Positions 62,482-64,000 of a stretch of DNA of 64,000 nt are shown here, one piece after another. The position numbers were made by a program, and so were the translations under genes. This DNA is from Diploptera punctata (lineage: Eukaryota > Arthropoda > Insecta > Blattodea > Blaberidae): the NCBI GenBank assembly GCA_030220185.1, contig JASPKZ010001233.1, forward strand, positions 434,001 through 498,000, written 5' to 3'. The notes under the pieces were generated by a model. It was not told the origin of the DNA. It made no database searches and worked only from the letters and a program-made list of their open reading frames with translations. Position 1 is the first letter of the stretch; each line of letters starts with the position of its first letter.

Positions 62482-62840
62482 GTAAATATATATTCATGCT
62501 TTATTTTCTATGATGGAGTCTGAATGTTTCACTCTCTTTATTAATATGAAAGCAACAACTGAAAAGCACGAAAAACAAGGAATATACAAAAACCAAGAAT
62601 TGAGAAAACTTAATTTTAATATTGGAATAATCCTTGTTTTTCCTTAGCATAGCAAAACTTGAACCATTGATTTCACTGAGACATTCCATAATTTTCCAAT
62701 TTTTATCATTGTCAGTTCAAAAGGTAAACAAACTTTTACCAGATGTCAGGTTTATCTCTGTTTTTTGTAATTTTATAACATTCCTTGTTTTTTTTTTTTC
62801 CCCTGTAGTCTTCAACTGTTATTTTTTCAACATTATACAG

Positions 62841-62864
62841 GAGTCATCCCATGGAAGAAAGCAG
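62841..62864 (+). CDS. Lrrk: Possible 8-codon Lrrk microexon
   Basis: A good pyrimidine tract and TATACAG acceptor precede an in-frame phase-0 segment ESSHGRKQ, which ends at CAG|GTCTTT. It would extend the polar linker of the previous exon. The donor is weak, and the frame otherwise runs only 19 more codons to a stop. It could equally be a chance open stretch. RNA reads across 62481 would settle it. Confidence 0.3.
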
Positions 62865-62966
62865 GTCTTTGAAGCATATTTTTTTTGGGAAAATTCAAAT
62901 ATTTTTGTACCTCCAAAAATATGAACCTGATGCAATATTGTATTTATATTTGAAGCGAAAAATATG

Positions 62967-63038
62967 GCCTAGACCTGGTTTTAAACCCAGGACCTTCAGC
63001 TTTATATGCTAATGCTCTGCTACTGGGCTATCCAAGGC
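62967..63038 (-). tRNA. tRNA-like sequence of the T repeat
   Basis: Minus strand: GCCTTGGATAGCCCAGTAGC head and CTGGGTTTAAAACCAGG T arm, end TCTAGGC. Anticodon arm altered. A further decayed copy is at 63260-63325 on the same strand, about 290 bp away, so this is again a tandem pair. Confidence 0.42.
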
Positions 63039-63566
63039 CTCCAATTTAAACACAAATTTTTGTCTTATATATTTTAATTCCCAAGAACACCAAAGGTGAG
63101 CCAATGCTCAACACACGAATGGTGGCTTCTTATTTAAGAAGAATATTAATTGGAATTTAACATTACTGTATAAAGCCAGTAGAGCGTCTTCCCATGTTTT
63201 TATTATGAATTTAACATTTCTCATTGAAGGTCAAATTATCTTTGAAGAGAAAAATATATGCCTAGACCAGGGTGTGAACCCAAGATCTTTAGCTTTATAT
63301 GCTAATGCTCTTAGCAATCCAAGGCCTCCAATGTAAATGTGAATGTTTGTCTTATACATTTTAATTTTTAATAATTGTATTTATAGATAAATCATATTTG
63401 AAGAGAAAAATTATATGCTCAGACTGGGGCTTGAACCCAAGACCTTTGGCTTAATTCTTAATAAAGAAGCCGCCATTTGCAAGATAGAAGCAAAGGTTTC
63501 ATAGCATTTGGTGCATGAGAATTAGCAGTGTATATAAGAGAAAAAGTTGCATTTAGATTGGAACTT

Positions 63567-63638
63567 GCTCAGGTAGCTCAGTTGGTAAAGTATGGGCCTA
63601 GAAAGCGAAAGGTCCTGGGTTCAAGCCCCAGTCTGGGC
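63567..63638 (+). tRNA. tRNA-like sequence of the T repeat
   Basis: GCTCAGGTAGCTCAGTTGG head, anticodon loop CTAGAAA, T arm CTGGGTTCAAGCCCCAG, end TCTGGGC. It is preceded by the T-repeat body from about 63450 and faces a minus partial copy at 63418-63452. Confidence 0.5.
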
Positions 63639-64000
63639 ATATAATTTTTCTCTTTAAATATGATTATCATTGAGATGTATAAAATGAATAATAAAAACAT
63701 TGAATTGTATTTATGTTTGTTAAAGTTTTGGTAGTAATTGTTATTTAAAATATTTGTTTTGCATAGAGCTCTTCTTCAGTTATTAACATTTTGCAGATGT
63801 TTGTGTAAATGGGGTTCAGTCTAAAATTGGCTATATTGTGATAGTACTGATTTAACTTTACATGATTATGTCTTTCTTGAAAAAAGGGGGTTAAATGTTA
63901 CTTTCATTGAATACACAGTTTCATTTGATGTTATATATAAATTTATGCACTAACTTTAATCGATAAATCATTATTCTCTTCAAAAAAACAGTGCTCAATA

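Overview
The window reads as AT-rich arthropod, most likely insect, nuclear DNA. It has a single host gene with GT-AG introns and dense retrotransposons, tRNA-headed SINEs, Penelope-like elements and DNA transposons. The very large repeat-filled introns would suit a big hemimetabolous genome such as a cockroach or its relatives, but that placement is inference only.

The host gene is the insect leucine-rich repeat kinase, Lrrk (LRRK1/LRRK2 family), on the + strand. I could join 22 exons between 484 and 62481. Every exon has AG/GT borders, all splice phases agree, and they give about 1,304 residues in one open frame. In order they encode the leucine-rich repeats (exons in 484-27409), the ROC GTPase domain (29731-40246: P-loop GVQGIGKTS, switch II DFGGQ, THYD) and the COR dimerisation domain (42204 onward). 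The N-terminus, which holds ankyrin repeats in this family, lies upstream of the window. The kinase domain and C-terminus lie downstream.

Everything else I can recognise is intronic repeat. (1) Non-LTR retrotransposons, all 5'-truncated: RNase H-bearing I-like copies (3592-5335, 22875-24115) and RTE-like or other RT copies (10995-13942, 15832-17657, 34701-35860, 36722-38760, 46455-48125), plus many short 3' ends. Several are nested, with readable target-site duplications (TSDs). (2) Penelope-like element (PLE) pieces carrying GIY-YIG endonuclease fragments (1-260, 14282-15470, 15470-18165, 22000-22450, 54460-55390, 59060-59760). (3) Many short fold-back repeats that share the terminal sequence of those PLE pieces and carry hammerhead-ribozyme-like cores. 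(4) A roughly 300-bp repeat built around a tRNA-like cloverleaf, found in tandem, inverted and circularly permuted forms. (5) At least four SINE families. (6) DNA transposons: Tigger/pogo at 55595-57284 and near 20500, a Tigger-like MITE at 19346-20202, a PIF/Harbinger-like element at 44401-45005, and small MITEs.

The best candidate for something under-described is the hammerhead/PLE system. About 15 cores of the form CTGANGA-(T/G)-stem-GAAAY keep the stem while changing its sequence, and several also have a matching stem I and a short stem III ending in GUH or AUH. The tRNA-bearing circularly permuted repeat is the second candidate.
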